Of a DNA stretch of 61,170 nt, positions 1-7,995 are shown in pieces (the first letter of the stretch is position 1; every line of letters starts with the position of its first letter). A model generated the notes under the pieces. That model was not told the DNA's origin. It was given only the letters and a program-made list of their open reading frames with translations, and ran no database searches. The DNA is from Pseudonocardia alaniniphila (GTDB lineage: Bacteria > Actinomycetota > Actinomycetes > Mycobacteriales > Pseudonocardiaceae): assembly GCF_022524485.1 (NCBI RefSeq), contig NZ_JAKXMK010000049.1, forward strand, positions 1-61,170, in the 5' to 3' direction. Both the position numbers and the translations under genes were made by a program.

Positions 1-126
1 TACCCCTTCGACATGGGGCACTACGACCCACTCGGACAACTCGAGGGCGTGCACGGACTGAGCGAGGAAGACAAGGAGCTCATCCGCAGCCAGACCGCGT
101 CACGACTGCTCAACATCAAGGACTGA
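1..126 (+). CDS. Amidohydrolase-2 family protein, C-terminal 41 residues (5' truncated by window)
   Basis: The window opens inside a reading frame that runs to a TGA at 124-126. It begins YPFDMGHYDPLG and ends SRLLNIKD. The YPFDMG string is the segment that normally follows the metal-binding Asp of the TIM-barrel amidohydrolases related to aminocarboxymuconate-semialdehyde decarboxylase; the Asp would be the residue just before the window. The remaining helix (SEEDKELIRSQTASRLL) matches the terminal helix of that family. Substrate cannot be judged. The family members are cytoplasmic, zinc-dependent hydrolases or decarboxylases, which fits the catabolic genes that follow. Confidence 0.7.
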   Translation, partial: YPFDMGHYDPLGQLEGVHGLSEEDKELIRSQTASRLLNIKD

Positions 127-602
127 CACCCGATCGACGCACCAGCGGACACGCCCGCGGTACTCCATCGAGCAGCTCGGGTTCACCCCCTGTCAGCGAT
201 CGACCACCGCCCACGTCGCAGATCGTCCAAATCCATGACTAAATTTGCCAGGGCGAGCAGGCGGCGGCCCGACTACCGGAAGCCCCTCACCGAGGCGCGT
301 TCGACGTCTCCGCCGAGACGCGGGCTCACCCGAAATCGCCCGATATGATCGTTCTGACCTGCCGATATGATCTCTCGGCAATCCGATGAAGCTTCCAGCG
401 TCCAGTGACGCTTCGATGAACACACGGCTACTCCGTGGCCGTCCTTACTCCACAACCTTGCGGCGAGTCCAGCCCTGTGATAGTCGTGGAGTATGACTAC
501 TTCGGCTCGGTCTCAGGACTCCTGATACCGGCCGAATAGTCAGGCGTCGGCCGCTCAGATCGCCCGATTCATGCCTATTCGTTCCTATTATGGGGAGAAG
601 TC
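127..602. other. Intergenic region upstream of the isochorismatase-like gene
   Basis: This is 476 bases without a convincing gene; the short frames across it have no family resemblance. It holds a direct repeat at 340-372 (separate entry) and inverted arms TACTCCAC (446-453) and GTGGAGTA (486-493) separated by 32 bases. The last bases before the next gene contain the ribosome binding site GGGGAGAAG (592-600). It most likely carries the promoter of the gene at 603. Confidence 0.6.
340..372. repeat. Tandem CCGATATGATC direct repeat, 22-bp period
   Basis: CCGATATGATC occurs at 340-350 and again, identical over 11 bases, at 362-372. The 22-bp period places both copies on the same face of the helix, as in direct-repeat activator sites. 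It lies about 230 bp upstream of the gene at 603. The protein that would bind it is unknown. Confidence 0.5.
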
Positions 603-1229
603 ATGTCTGCAAACAGATTCACCGAGCGGCTGACTCGAGACAACGCCGCGTTAGTGCTCGTCGACCATCAGGTCGGCCTCTACAGCGGCGTCCGGGATAT
701 CCCGGTCGGCGACCTGAAGCACAACGTCGTGGCGTTGGCCAAGGCCGCCCAGGTGTTGGGGCTGCCGCTGGTGGTCACCACGACCGCGGCAGACAGCATG
801 TGGGGCCCGCTCATCCCGGAACTGGCCGCAGCACTGCCTGCCGACCTCGAGGTGATCGACCGGACCACCGTCAACGCCTGGGACGACGAACGTGTCGTCG
901 GCGCCATCCGGGCGACCGGCCGGAAAAAGCTGATCATCACCGGAGTGTCCACTGAAGTATGTCTGGCGTTGCCGGCGTTGGCCGCGACGGCCGAAGGGTT
1001 CGACACCTACGCCGCGATCGACGCGTCGGGAACGTTCTGGCAGGCAAAGAGGGAAGCCGGCTTGGCGCGGATGGCGCAGGCAGGCGTCATCCCGGTCGAC
1101 TACTCGAACGTGATGGTCGAAATCCTCGCCGACAATGCCCATCCGCTCGCGGCGGACGTCTACGCCGCTCTCGACATGCCCTTCGCCGTGCTCGTGGGCC
1201 AGATCGCCGACTCTTACACCAAGCGCTGA
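603..1229 (+). CDS. Isochorismatase-like cysteine hydrolase (YcaC type)
   Basis: This 208-residue cytoplasmic protein has the isochorismatase/cysteine hydrolase fold. The nucleophile is Cys120 in GVSTEVCLALPAL and the acidic partner is Asp21 in LVLVDHQVG. At the third triad position it has Arg87 just before the VNAWDD motif, as I recall for the YcaC branch, rather than Lys. Length and the run DASGTFW also fit YcaC-like proteins. The ATG is preceded by GGGGAGAAG at a good distance. YcaC-like enzymes have no firm substrate; relatives hydrolyse amides or ureido groups. Location beside an amidohydrolase and a flavoprotein suggests a role in catabolism of a nitrogen-containing compound, which is inference. 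Confidence 0.8.
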   Translation: MSANRFTERLTRDNAALVLVDHQVGLYSGVRDIPVGDLKHNVVALAKAAQVLGLPLVVTTTAADSMWGPLIPELAAALPADLEVIDRTTVNAWDDERVVGAIRATGRKKLIITGVSTEVCLALPALAATAEGFDTYAAIDASGTFWQAKREAGLARMAQAGVIPVDYSNVMVEILADNAHPLAADVYAALDMPFAVLVGQIADSYTKR

Positions 1230-1323
1230 ACCGGACAGGGTGTCGGTACCCGGGTCAGCCGCTACGCGGTCAGCCCTATCCGCCGACGTGCACATGTCGG
1301 GCCCGGGAGGATGGGAGTGCAGT

Positions 1324-2736
1324 GTGAGTGACGGCGCGGATATCGGTTCGGCGGATCCGGACCGCCTGCAGGCGAGCGTGGCGATCGTCGGCGGGGGTGC
1401 GAGCGGCACGCTCGCCGCACTTCACCTGCTGCGCACCAGCAGCGATCCCGGTCTTCGGATCGCACTGTTCGAGGCCGACCCCTGTCGGGGCCATCTCGGC
1501 GTCGCCTACGGCACGACCGATCCCCGGCACCTGCTCAACCTCCGCGCGCAGGTCATGAGCGCATTCCCCGACGAGCCCGACCACTTCGCGGATTGGGCCC
1601 GGTGCGCCGGGCGCGGGTGGACACCCACCGATTTCCTGCCGCGCATGGTCTACGGCGACTATCTGCGAGACCTGGTCAGCCAGTTCGGTGGCCACCGACT
1701 GAGCATCGTGGGCGCCCGGGTGAAGGACATCGCGTCCCGCCAGGGCGGTTTCGAGATCAGCACCGACTGCGCAACCGCCCCGGCCGAGAGCGTCGTTCTC
1801 GCCTACGGTGTCTCCGCTCCCCACCGGCTGGCAACCGCAGCAGGTCCGGTCCGCGACGCCTCGTGGCACCTGCAAAGCCCGTGGGATCTCGAAGCCCTGG
1901 CTCGCGTGCCCGACGACGCCACCGTCGTTCTGGCCGGCAGCGGCCTCACCGCCATCGACGCGGCCATCACCCTCCTCGAGGACGCCTCCCAACGCCGGGT
2001 CGTGATGGTCAGCCGCCGCGGCGAACTCCCCCGCGCCCACCTCGAACAGGTACTCCCCGACTGGCGAACACCCATCCCGACCGGCCCCCTGACCACCGAC
2101 GGAATCGCCGATCTGGTCTACGACCAGATCGCCGCCGCCCACAACCGTGGCGTCGACTGGCGCGCAGTCCTCGACGGCATGCGCCCGCAATCGCAGTCGA
2201 TCTGGCGCCGCCTCGACCAATCCCAGCGACGGCGTTTCCTCACCACCTACGAACACACCTGGCACGTGCACCGCAACCGCATGGCCCCCCAGATCGCCGC
2301 CCGGATCAGCGCCTACCGCGACACCGGGAGACTCACCCTCCACGCCGGCGGACTCCGGACCGTCGACGACCTGGGCACCCGCTGCCGCGTGCACCTCGCC
2401 GACACCACGTTCGAAGCCGACGCACTCATCAACTGCACGGGTCCCCTCAGCGACGTCACGAAGACCACGAACCCGCTCCTACGGGCCCTGCTCGACCGCG
2501 GCTCCATCACCCCGGACCCACTCGGCCTCGGCGTCGCATGCACCGAAAGCGGTGAGCTCCTCGACAGCCGCGGCGACGTCGTGCCGGGCATGTACGCCCT
2601 CGGCCCACCCACCAGAGGCACCGCCTGGGAAGCCATATCCGTCCCAGAAATCCGCAACCAAGCCGCCCGACTCGCCACGCACCTCACCGGCACCACTGCA
2701 GTAAGTCGCACCGCGATGCCCGTCACCGGACAATGA
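1324..2736 (+). CDS. FAD/NAD(P)-binding oxidoreductase (NAD_binding_9 type)
   Basis: This is a 470-residue flavoprotein. A GxGxxG dinucleotide fold (VAIVGGGASGTLAAL) lies near the N-terminus and a second one (VVLAGSGLTAIDAA) mid-protein, followed by VSRRGELP, so FAD and NAD(P) sites are both expected. The family-typical HLLNLRAQVMSAFP stretch is present. Such proteins occur in actinobacterial catabolic and redox clusters but have no defined reaction. I chose GTG at 1324, preceded by GGGAGGATGGGAG; the frame is open further upstream to 1135 but that would overlap the previous gene by about 95 bases. The gap to the isochorismatase-like gene is 94 bases, so co-transcription is plausible. Confidence 0.75.
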   Translation: MSDGADIGSADPDRLQASVAIVGGGASGTLAALHLLRTSSDPGLRIALFEADPCRGHLGVAYGTTDPRHLLNLRAQVMSAFPDEPDHFADWARCAGRGWTPTDFLPRMVYGDYLRDLVSQFGGHRLSIVGARVKDIASRQGGFEISTDCATAPAESVVLAYGVSAPHRLATAAGPVRDASWHLQSPWDLEALARVPDDATVVLAGSGLTAIDAAITLLEDASQRRVVMVSRRGELPRAHLEQVLPDWRTPIPTGPLTTDGIADLVYDQIAAAHNRGVDWRAVLDGMRPQSQSIWRRLDQSQRRRFLTTYEHTWHVHRNRMAPQIAARISAYRDTGRLTLHAGGLRTVDDLGTRCRVHLADTTFEADALINCTGPLSDVTKTTNPLLRALLDRGSITPDPLGLGVACTESGELLDSRGDVVPGMYALGPPTRGTAWEAISVPEIRNQAARLATHLTGTTAVSRTAMPVTGQ

Positions 2737-2803
2737 AAAGACGGAACAAACCGACGCAGATCGGCAAACTCCTCAGATGAACGGGTCCGGGTTCGAGCAG
2801 CGG

Positions 2804-2821
2804 CGAAATCCGGCGATTTCG
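2804..2821. terminator. Stem-loop after the flavoprotein gene
   Basis: CGAAATC (2804-2810) and GATTTCG (2815-2821) form a perfect 7-bp stem with a CGGC loop, 67 bases after the stop codon. There is no U-tract, which is common for high-GC actinobacterial terminators. Confidence 0.45.
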
Positions 2822-2985
2822 ACCCGCTCCTTCCGGAGCTTTTCGTCGTCCGCTCGGACAACACTCCGCTCTCAGCCGGTCGCGAACCGCAGGCCTGGGT
2901 GTGTCGATCATTGCGAAAATATTCAGCTGAACAATCATGAGCCGTGACCTCGACGGCCTCATAGGGCCTGCGCGAAGGAGTAACA

Positions 2986-3522
2986 ATGAGCATCGATATT
3001 CCCGCCGGTCGGTACGCCCTCGATCCGGTCCATTCGTTCCTCCAGTTCGCCACCCACTTCGTGGGCGCGCGCGTGCGGGGGACGTTCAGGGGGCTGTCCG
3101 GCCACCTGGAGATCGCCGAGGATCTCACCAAGTCCTCCGTCCAGGCGCAGATCGACGTGACCACTCTCTCGACAGGCGTCAGCGCGCGTGATGACCACCT
3201 GCGCTCGGCGGACTACTTCGACGCGGCGAACCACCCGGTGGCGACGTTCGCATCGAGCGGCCTCGTCCCGGACGGCGACCGGTTCCTGTTGGCCGGCGAC
3301 CTGACCATCCGAGGCACGACCCGGTCCGTCGAACTCGAGGTGCGATTCTCCGGCGATGGCGAGGACCAGACCGGAGCCTTCCGGATGGGCTTCACCGCGT
3401 ACGGGCGCGTCTCCCGGTCCGCATTCGGCGTGAACGGCAACGTCTCCAAGGTGGGCGGTCCACTTCTCATCGGTGACACGACCGACATCACCCTCGAGCT
3501 CCAGACCACCCGGGAGAGCTGA
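2986..3522 (+). CDS. YceI family lipid/isoprenoid-binding protein
   Basis: This 178-residue protein matches the YceI lipocalin-like beta-barrel along its length: GRYALDPVHSFLQFATHF at the start, AQIDVTTLSTGVSARDDHLRSADYFDAANHP in the middle and LTIRGTTRSVELEVRF further on. There is no signal peptide, as in many actinobacterial members, so it should be cytoplasmic. YceI proteins bind amphiphilic or isoprenoid molecules and often sit beside redox enzymes. The ATG has GAAGGAG 8 bases upstream. The alcohol dehydrogenase begins 58 bases downstream and the two may share a message. Confidence 0.85.
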   Translation: MSIDIPAGRYALDPVHSFLQFATHFVGARVRGTFRGLSGHLEIAEDLTKSSVQAQIDVTTLSTGVSARDDHLRSADYFDAANHPVATFASSGLVPDGDRFLLAGDLTIRGTTRSVELEVRFSGDGEDQTGAFRMGFTAYGRVSRSAFGVNGNVSKVGGPLLIGDTTDITLELQTTRES

Positions 3523-3580
3523 CCCCACATCGGCCCGAGCGGGCCCGCCCCGGTCCGACGAGATTTGGAGCAGTGCGACG

Positions 3581-4699
3581 ATGAGCCGCCGAACCACCGC
3601 CATGTTTCTCAGTAGTGCAGGTGCGGAGTTCACCCGCCGCGATCTGACGATCGGCGAACCCGCCGCCGACGAGGTGCTCGTCCGCGTCGAGGCCGTCGGC
3701 ATGTGCCACGCCGATCTCGCCGTGCAGGCAGGGGAATTCCCCTTCCCACTGCCGGGTGTCGCGGGCCACGAGGCCGCCGGACGTGTCGAGGCCGTCGGGG
3801 CCGGGGTGACCTCGGTGCGCCCCGGCGACCGGGTCATGCTGACCTTCGACTCGTGCGGACACTGCGTGTGGTGCGTGTCCGGCGAACCGTCGCGTTGCGT
3901 GGAGTTCGTGGCCTACAACTTCACGAACGGTGCGCGCCCGGACGGCACACCCACGTTGTGGGACGGCGATGCGCCGGTGCACGGCAACTTCTTCGGTCAG
4001 TCGTCCTTCGCCGACTACGCGCTGACCCGCGAGCGCAACACCATCCGGGTCCCCGATGTGGCGGCCGACGTCGCGTCCGCGGTGCTCGGGCCGCTGGGCT
4101 GTGGCATCCAGACCGGGGCGGGGGCGGTGCTCAACACGCTGGCCCCCGAGGCGGGCGGCACGGTGGCCGTCTTCGGGGCAGGCGTGGTCGGGTTGTCGGC
4201 GGTGATGGCGGCGGCGATGCTGCCGGTCAGCAAGATCGTCGTCGTCGACGTGCAGGACACGCGCCTCGATGTCGCCAGCGCGCTGGGCGCGACCGATGTC
4301 GTCAACTCCCGTACCGAGGACGCTCGCGAGCGGGTCACGGAGATCACCGGTGGCGGCCCGCAGTACCTGGTCGAGAGCAGCGGGGTGCCCGCCGTGCTGG
4401 CTCAGGCGATCCAGAGCCTCGCGATCGGCGGCACCGCCGCCGTCGTGGGCGTGCCCCCGTTCGGCGTCACCGCTCCGTTCGACGTGGCCGACCTGGTCAA
4501 CGGCAGCAAACGCGTCGTCGGCGTCGTCGAGGGACGGAGCAATCCACCGGTCTTCCTGCCGCGGCTGGCCGCGCTGGTGGCGACGGGCCGGCTGCCGGTC
4601 GAGAAGCTCGTCGGCACCTTTCCTCTCGACGACATCGAGAAGGCCGCAGCGGCCATGAAGGCGGGCACCACGATCAAGCCGGTTCTCGTGCCGTCATGA
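3581..4699 (+). CDS. Zinc-dependent NAD alcohol dehydrogenase (aryl/benzyl alcohol dehydrogenase type)
   Basis: A 372-residue medium-chain dehydrogenase oxidising an alcohol to an aldehyde with NAD. Catalytic zinc ligands are visible: Cys42 in MCHADL, His63-Glu64 in GHEAAG and the Cys in LGPLGCGIQTG. Structural zinc cysteines are 92, 95, 98 and 106. The coenzyme motif is VFGAGVVGLSA. The combination of LGPLGCGIQTGAGAV and LDVASALGATDVVN is typical of XylB-like aryl alcohol dehydrogenases. I chose ATG 3581, with GGAG ten bases upstream; ATG 3602 is an alternative. Neighbours are a zinc-binding small protein and a GMC oxidoreductase, suggesting that a primary alcohol is an intermediate. Confidence 0.88.
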   Translation: MSRRTTAMFLSSAGAEFTRRDLTIGEPAADEVLVRVEAVGMCHADLAVQAGEFPFPLPGVAGHEAAGRVEAVGAGVTSVRPGDRVMLTFDSCGHCVWCVSGEPSRCVEFVAYNFTNGARPDGTPTLWDGDAPVHGNFFGQSSFADYALTRERNTIRVPDVAADVASAVLGPLGCGIQTGAGAVLNTLAPEAGGTVAVFGAGVVGLSAVMAAAMLPVSKIVVVDVQDTRLDVASALGATDVVNSRTEDARERVTEITGGGPQYLVESSGVPAVLAQAIQSLAIGGTAAVVGVPPFGVTAPFDVADLVNGSKRVVGVVEGRSNPPVFLPRLAALVATGRLPVEKLVGTFPLDDIEKAAAAMKAGTTIKPVLVPS

Positions 4700-4825
4700 C
4701 CGTCGCACTCGGTCCGGGGCCTGCCCTGGCACACGCATTGCTCGCCTCGGTGGACGAGTGGATGCCGCTATCCGGCAGTCGCCCCCACGGGCCCCGAATC
4801 ATCGGTCCGAGCCCTGCCGCTCCCC

Positions 4826-4872
4826 CGCCGGCCGGCTGGCCACGCCCACTGGAGCGGCGTGGCCGGCCGGCG
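4826..4872. terminator. Strong stem-loop after the alcohol dehydrogenase
   Basis: GGCCACGCC (4838-4846) pairs with GGCGTGGCC (4856-4864) around a 9-base loop. After a 4-base bulge the stem continues, CGCCGGCC (4826-4833) with GGCCGGCG (4865-4872). This gives a 17-bp GC-rich hairpin about 130 bases past the stop, so the dehydrogenase message probably ends here. Confidence 0.6.
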
Positions 4873-4924
4873 CGGGAGTGATCCCACGTGGTCATCGGCG
4901 TCCGGACGGGATACAGGAGAGGAA

Positions 4925-5314
4925 ATGACATCGAATATCACGCTCGAACAACACCTCGAGACCTGCACCGAATGCAGGGAAAGTAGTCGATGCGCTCCGC
5001 GAACTCCAGAGTTGCCGGCCGAGGTACCCCCCGAATTCTTGCTGGACGGTCCACCCGACGATGCGGACCTCCTCCTGCAGAGAACACTGCGGCACGTTCG
5101 AGCAGGGTCGTCGGTGGTCGAGCACGGACGCCGATCCCTGCCCACCGCGCCTTCGCCGCCGACCTACGCGACAGGACGTTCGCGGATCTCGCGTGACGTC
5201 CGCGTGATGCGCGGTGGGCACCTGATCTCGACAGTGGGAGTCCAGGCGGTGCCATCAGCACGGCGCCTCCGCGTGATGCGTGGTCACTACAACATCTGCA
5301 CGGGAGTCGATTAA
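4925..5314 (+). CDS. Small HX3CX2C zinc-binding (anti-sigma-like) protein of unknown function
   Basis: A 129-residue protein starting at an ATG with a good AGGAGAGG site. Near the N-terminus it has HLETCTEC, that is His-X3-Cys-X2-Cys, the zinc motif of anti-sigma factors such as RsrA. An acidic, proline-rich segment follows (PAEVPPEFLLDGPPDDADLLLQRTL). No transmembrane helix is visible. The second half is basic and different in composition, and contains RVMRG twice, encoded by an identical 13-base repeat (TCCGCGTGATGCG at 5199 and 5268, exactly 23 codons apart). That half could be a genuine tail or the result of a frameshift. The stop codon abuts the TTG start of the GMC gene, implying co-translation. 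No sigma factor lies nearby. Confidence 0.55.
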   Translation: MTSNITLEQHLETCTECRESSRCAPRTPELPAEVPPEFLLDGPPDDADLLLQRTLRHVRAGSSVVEHGRRSLPTAPSPPTYATGRSRISRDVRVMRGGHLISTVGVQAVPSARRLRVMRGHYNICTGVD

Positions 5315-6856
5315 TTGGTTACTCATTCGGGTCCGTACGACGTGGTGATCGTTGGTGCCGGAACGGCGGGTTGTGTGCTCGCGTCCCGACTGACAGAGGA
5401 CGCCGGCACGCGGGTACTGCTGGTGGAGGCAGGGAGCCGGGATCCGCTGCCGGCCGCTGCCGATCCCCAGGCATGGCCCTCGTTGGCGGGCACCTCGATG
5501 GACTGGGGCGACGTATCCGTGAGTGTGCCCGGCAGCCCGCGGGTGCGGCTGCCGCGCGGGCGCGGTGTGGGTGGGTCCTCGGCGATCAATGCGATGTCGT
5601 TCATCCGGGGCCACCGGGCGAGCTATGACGCGTGGGTCGCGGCCGGAGCGACGGGCTGGGGGTTCGACGACCTGCTGCCTTTCCTCAAGCGCAGTGAGCA
5701 TGTCGAGGGCCGGGACCCTGCCGTGCGGGGCAACGGCGGTCCGTTGCGGCTGTGGCGGGTGTCGCCGCCGCACCCACTGTCGGAGACCATGCTGGAGGCC
5801 GCCCGACAGGTCGGTCATCCGCTCGTCAACGACATCGACAGCGGCGTGCAGGAAGGATTCGGCTGGGCGGAGTTCACGATCGTCGACGGCAGGCGACAGA
5901 GCGCGGCGGACGCCTACCTGAGGCCGGCGCTGCAACGGCCCAACCTCGATGTCGTCACCGACGCGCTGGTGCACCGGCTCCTCTTCAGCGGCGAGCGATG
6001 CACGGGTCTCAAGTACAAGGTCGGCTCGGAGGTCGTCAGCGTGACGTGCGACCGTGACGTCGTGCTGGCAGCCGGTGCGATCGGCTCGCCGCAGCTGCTG
6101 ATGCGCTCCGGCGTCGGCCCGCAGTCGCACCTGCGCGAGGTCGGTGTACCGATCGTCGCCGATCTTCCCGGGGTGGGCGCGAACCTGCACGACCACCCGC
6201 TGACAGGCGTGGTGTACCGATCGCGGCAGCCCGTCGTGGGCAGCGTGGGCAATGGCGGCGGCGAAGCCAAAGGCACGATCCGCACCACCGCCGACGCGGC
6301 GTGGCCGGACGTGCAACTGTTCTGCGCGATCGCGCCGATGCTCGGCGACACGGTCCCGGGCCCCGAGCGAGGGGCGGGCTACACCATCGTGGTCGCGATT
6401 CTGGCGCCGTTCAGCCGGGGTTCGGTCCGGCTGGCGAGCGCCGATCCGGCTGCGGCGCCGCTCATCGACCCGGCCTACTTCAGCGACAGCCGGGATCTCG
6501 ACGCCGCGGTGACAGGGCTGCGCGCCGCACGTGATCTGGGAAACGCACCCGCGTTCGCGCCGTGGCGGGGCGAGGAAGCTCAACCCGGCCTCCCGGCGCG
6601 TGACGACCACCAGTTGCGCGGCTACGTACGCCGCAGCATGCACACCTACTTCCACTACGCAGGCACCTGCCGCATGGGCACCGACGACCACGCCGTGGTC
6701 GACACGGAGCTGCGGGTGCGCGGGATCGAGGGACTGCGTGTGATCGACGCCTCGGTGATGCCGACCCCTGTCAACGCCAACACCAACGCCACGGTCTACG
6801 GGATCGCCGAGCGTGCCGCCCACCTTCTCCGTGCCCGAGCGGCCGCGCGGGTCTGA
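5315..6856 (+). CDS. GMC family FAD-dependent oxidoreductase (copy 1)
   Basis: A 513-residue glucose-methanol-choline oxidoreductase that should oxidise an alcohol group, passing electrons to oxygen or a carrier. The FAD site is VIVGAGTAGCVLA at residues 10-22. GMC signature 1 is LPRGRGVGGSSAIN and signature 2 is GAIGSPQLLMRSGVGP. The catalytic His lies near residue 447 (HYAGTCRMG), followed by the C-terminal NANTNATVYGIAERAA. No signal peptide is seen. The start is TTG at 5315, directly after the previous stop and with GGGAG upstream. A close paralogue lies at 19012-20547. Substrate class (choline, polyethylene glycol alcohol, aryl alcohol) cannot be decided from sequence. Confidence 0.88.
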   Translation: MVTHSGPYDVVIVGAGTAGCVLASRLTEDAGTRVLLVEAGSRDPLPAAADPQAWPSLAGTSMDWGDVSVSVPGSPRVRLPRGRGVGGSSAINAMSFIRGHRASYDAWVAAGATGWGFDDLLPFLKRSEHVEGRDPAVRGNGGPLRLWRVSPPHPLSETMLEAARQVGHPLVNDIDSGVQEGFGWAEFTIVDGRRQSAADAYLRPALQRPNLDVVTDALVHRLLFSGERCTGLKYKVGSEVVSVTCDRDVVLAAGAIGSPQLLMRSGVGPQSHLREVGVPIVADLPGVGANLHDHPLTGVVYRSRQPVVGSVGNGGGEAKGTIRTTADAAWPDVQLFCAIAPMLGDTVPGPERGAGYTIVVAILAPFSRGSVRLASADPAAAPLIDPAYFSDSRDLDAAVTGLRAARDLGNAPAFAPWRGEEAQPGLPARDDHQLRGYVRRSMHTYFHYAGTCRMGTDDHAVVDTELRVRGIEGLRVIDASVMPTPVNANTNATVYGIAERAAHLLRARAAARV

Positions 6857-6996
6857 GCACATGTTGAACGACAGTGAACCGTCCAGTGCGCCGACGTACG
6901 AAGACGACGCGACCCATGAACCCTCCTCTCTCGGGGCGGCCGCACCGTGGCGAGCGGAACGGCGGCTCGATGCGCCCGGGAGGAATCACCATCCGC

Positions 6997-7833
6997 ATGA
7001 GCGGCATTGACTGGCAGGATGTTGCCCTATTCGGTGAGCGGGCCTGCGGCTCGCTCGATCCTGTCACCGTCCAGCGGCGGACATTGCCGGACCTCATTCG
7101 CATGCTGCAAGCCGACTCAGGCGCGATCCATCTGATCGATCACCGCTATCGGGGCCTGGTCGCCACAATCAAAGGCGCGCCGGTGAGCATGCTCGCCGAC
7201 TTCGAGTCGATCTCCCGCCACACGGACGTCTACCGGCAACGGTCGTTCGCCACGCGGTTCCCCGTGCACGACGCCATGATCCACAACGAAGTGGGCGAGC
7301 ACCAGCAATCTCCGGTGGGCCTCGTCCTGTCGCGGTACGGTTTCGAGCATTGTCTGTTCGCGCTGCTTCTCCGCAACGGCAGGCCGGTGGGGACGGCCAC
7401 TGTTGCACGACGGACCGGGCGTCCGCCCTTCACTCCGCAAGACTTGACCGTGGCCCACCGGCTCGGCGGCTTCCTCTCGATCGCGCTGGCCAACGCGGTC
7501 ACCCACGCACGGGGCAGACCGGTGGCGAACCCCTTGACCCCGCCCAGCTGGTCGGACGGCGACACCCATACCCTTCGGCTGGACGGCCTGCAGGCCGGCG
7601 ACCACGACCCCGCCGTCGGCTCCGGTTGCGATGTCACCGAGGTACTGACCAAGCGCGAACGCGAAGTGCTCGTGCTGGCCATGAGCGGCCTGCAGAACGC
7701 CGAGATCGCCATCGACCTGGGGATCGCAACGAACACAGTCAAGCAGCACATGAAGCACATCTTCAACAAGATCGGTGTGCGCTCTCGTCTCGATGCTCTC
7801 CGCTACCTTCAGAGCAAGGGCGGCAGACTTTGA
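6997..7833 (+). CDS. GAF-domain LuxR family transcriptional regulator
   Basis: A 278-residue regulator. Residues about 20-175 look like a GAF-type sensor (LIRMLQADSGAIHLIDH through FLSIALANAV). The C-terminal 65 residues are a LuxR helix-turn-helix: LTKREREVLVLAMSGLQNAEIAIDLGIATNTVKQHMKHIFNKIGV. I chose ATG 6997, which has GGGAGGA upstream; the frame is open to 6874. It lies between the GMC gene and the Rieske dioxygenase operon, all on the same strand, so it is the obvious candidate activator for one or both. It may sense an aromatic ligand through the GAF domain; that is inferred from context. Confidence 0.8.
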   Translation: MSGIDWQDVALFGERACGSLDPVTVQRRTLPDLIRMLQADSGAIHLIDHRYRGLVATIKGAPVSMLADFESISRHTDVYRQRSFATRFPVHDAMIHNEVGEHQQSPVGLVLSRYGFEHCLFALLLRNGRPVGTATVARRTGRPPFTPQDLTVAHRLGGFLSIALANAVTHARGRPVANPLTPPSWSDGDTHTLRLDGLQAGDHDPAVGSGCDVTEVLTKREREVLVLAMSGLQNAEIAIDLGIATNTVKQHMKHIFNKIGVRSRLDALRYLQSKGGRL

Positions 7834-7899
7834 TCCCTCGCTCGGGAGCTACCCACTGGGCCGCAACCGCCCGCTGCCTCGGAAACATGCCTCTCGGGG

Positions 7900-7930
7900 G
7901 TTATCGCCGTGCTGCATGTAAAGAGATAAC
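7900..7930. promoter_or_regulatory. Inverted repeat upstream of the Rieske dioxygenase
   Basis: GTTATC at 7900-7905 and GATAAC at 7925-7930 form an inverted repeat with a 19-base spacer, 66 bases before the dioxygenase start. It could be the operator for the LuxR-type regulator just upstream. A 17-codon frame (7932-7985) sits between it and the gene; I cannot say whether it is translated. Confidence 0.35.
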
Positions 7931-7995
7931 GATGAGCCCATGCACAGTCCCGCCGAATCACCACGCCGCCAACGAGGCGCAATAGGTATTCGATA

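Noticed and set aside
4925..6856. Mycofactocin-type peptide/redox cluster (small protein + GMC + alcohol dehydrogenase)
   Set aside because: The small protein lacks the mycofactocin precursor C-terminus and no radical-SAM or other maturation gene is present.
7932..7985. 17-codon leader peptide before the Rieske dioxygenase
   Set aside because: It has a plausible upstream AAAGAG but no attenuator-like structure or codon run; too short to call as a gene.
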